21,370 nucleotides of DNA, from assembly GCA_946480295.1 (NCBI GenBank), contig CAMLIT010000077.1, positions 1 to 21,370 on the forward strand, written 5' to 3'. Under the pieces are notes generated by a model. That model was not told the DNA's origin. It searched no databases and saw only the letters and a list, made by a program, of their open reading frames with translations. Shown piece by piece: positions 20,641-21,370 of this stretch; position 1 is the first letter of the stretch; every line of letters starts with the position of its first letter. A program made the translations under genes and the position numbers. The DNA comes from an uncultured Gemmatimonadota bacterium (lineage in GTDB: Bacteria; Gemmatimonadota; Gemmatimonadetes; Gemmatimonadales; Gemmatimonadaceae).

Positions 20641-21370
<730 letters not shown>

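Overview
The window is a dense, very GC-rich stretch of bacterial chromosome. Every protein gene is on the + strand; the only minus-strand gene is one tRNA-Leu. Genes are packed with 1-26 base overlaps, many GTG starts and repeated GTGA stop/start junctions. Gene content and protein style suggest a Gemmatimonadota-like lineage, but that is an inference without any database search. Nothing looks phage- or plasmid-derived.

Region 1 (1-5420): the 3' end of an inositol-3-phosphate synthase, a small lipoprotein, a small unknown, then a 2-oxoacid dehydrogenase operon (E1 alpha, E1 beta, a two-helix membrane protein, E2) followed by two small unknowns. Region 2 (5417-7816): a PHP phosphoesterase, a pteridine-reductase-like SDR whose catalytic Tyr is replaced by His, and a Cys/His-rich unknown that starts inside the SDR gene. 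Region 3 (7905-10545): a thiol-redox cluster of thioredoxin reductase, a metallo-beta-lactamase-fold hydrolase, a DUF4149 membrane protein and an AhpD/carboxymuconolactone-decarboxylase protein. The last gene has an in-frame TGA exactly where the peroxidatic Cys of the CxxC motif belongs, followed at once by a SECIS-like hairpin. I read it as a selenoprotein with a C-E-Y-Sec centre, and this is the main discovery of the window.

Region 4 (10716-13316): an aspartase/fumarase-family lyase, an Rrf2-type Fe-S-like regulator and an unknown protein, closed by a perfect 20-bp inverted-repeat terminator facing a tRNA-Leu(CAG). Region 5 (13616-17017): smpB, an N-acetylmuramoyl-L-alanine amidase, pyrD and pyrF, chained by overlaps. 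Region 6 (17109-20527): the alpha ribosomal operon rpmJ-rpsM-rpsK-rpsD-rpoA-rplQ with rpmB added at the end, then a strong terminator. Region 7: the start of a GDP-mannose 4,6-dehydratase gene.

Four loci carry short arrays of 7-base units arranged as inverted repeats (near 1121, 10561, 12180 and 18629). One lies inside the E1 alpha reading frame and one splits rpsD from rpoA. They use different heptamers but share one architecture, which suggests a common process producing heptameric inverted arrays in this genome. No stretch longer than 300 bases lacks a gene.
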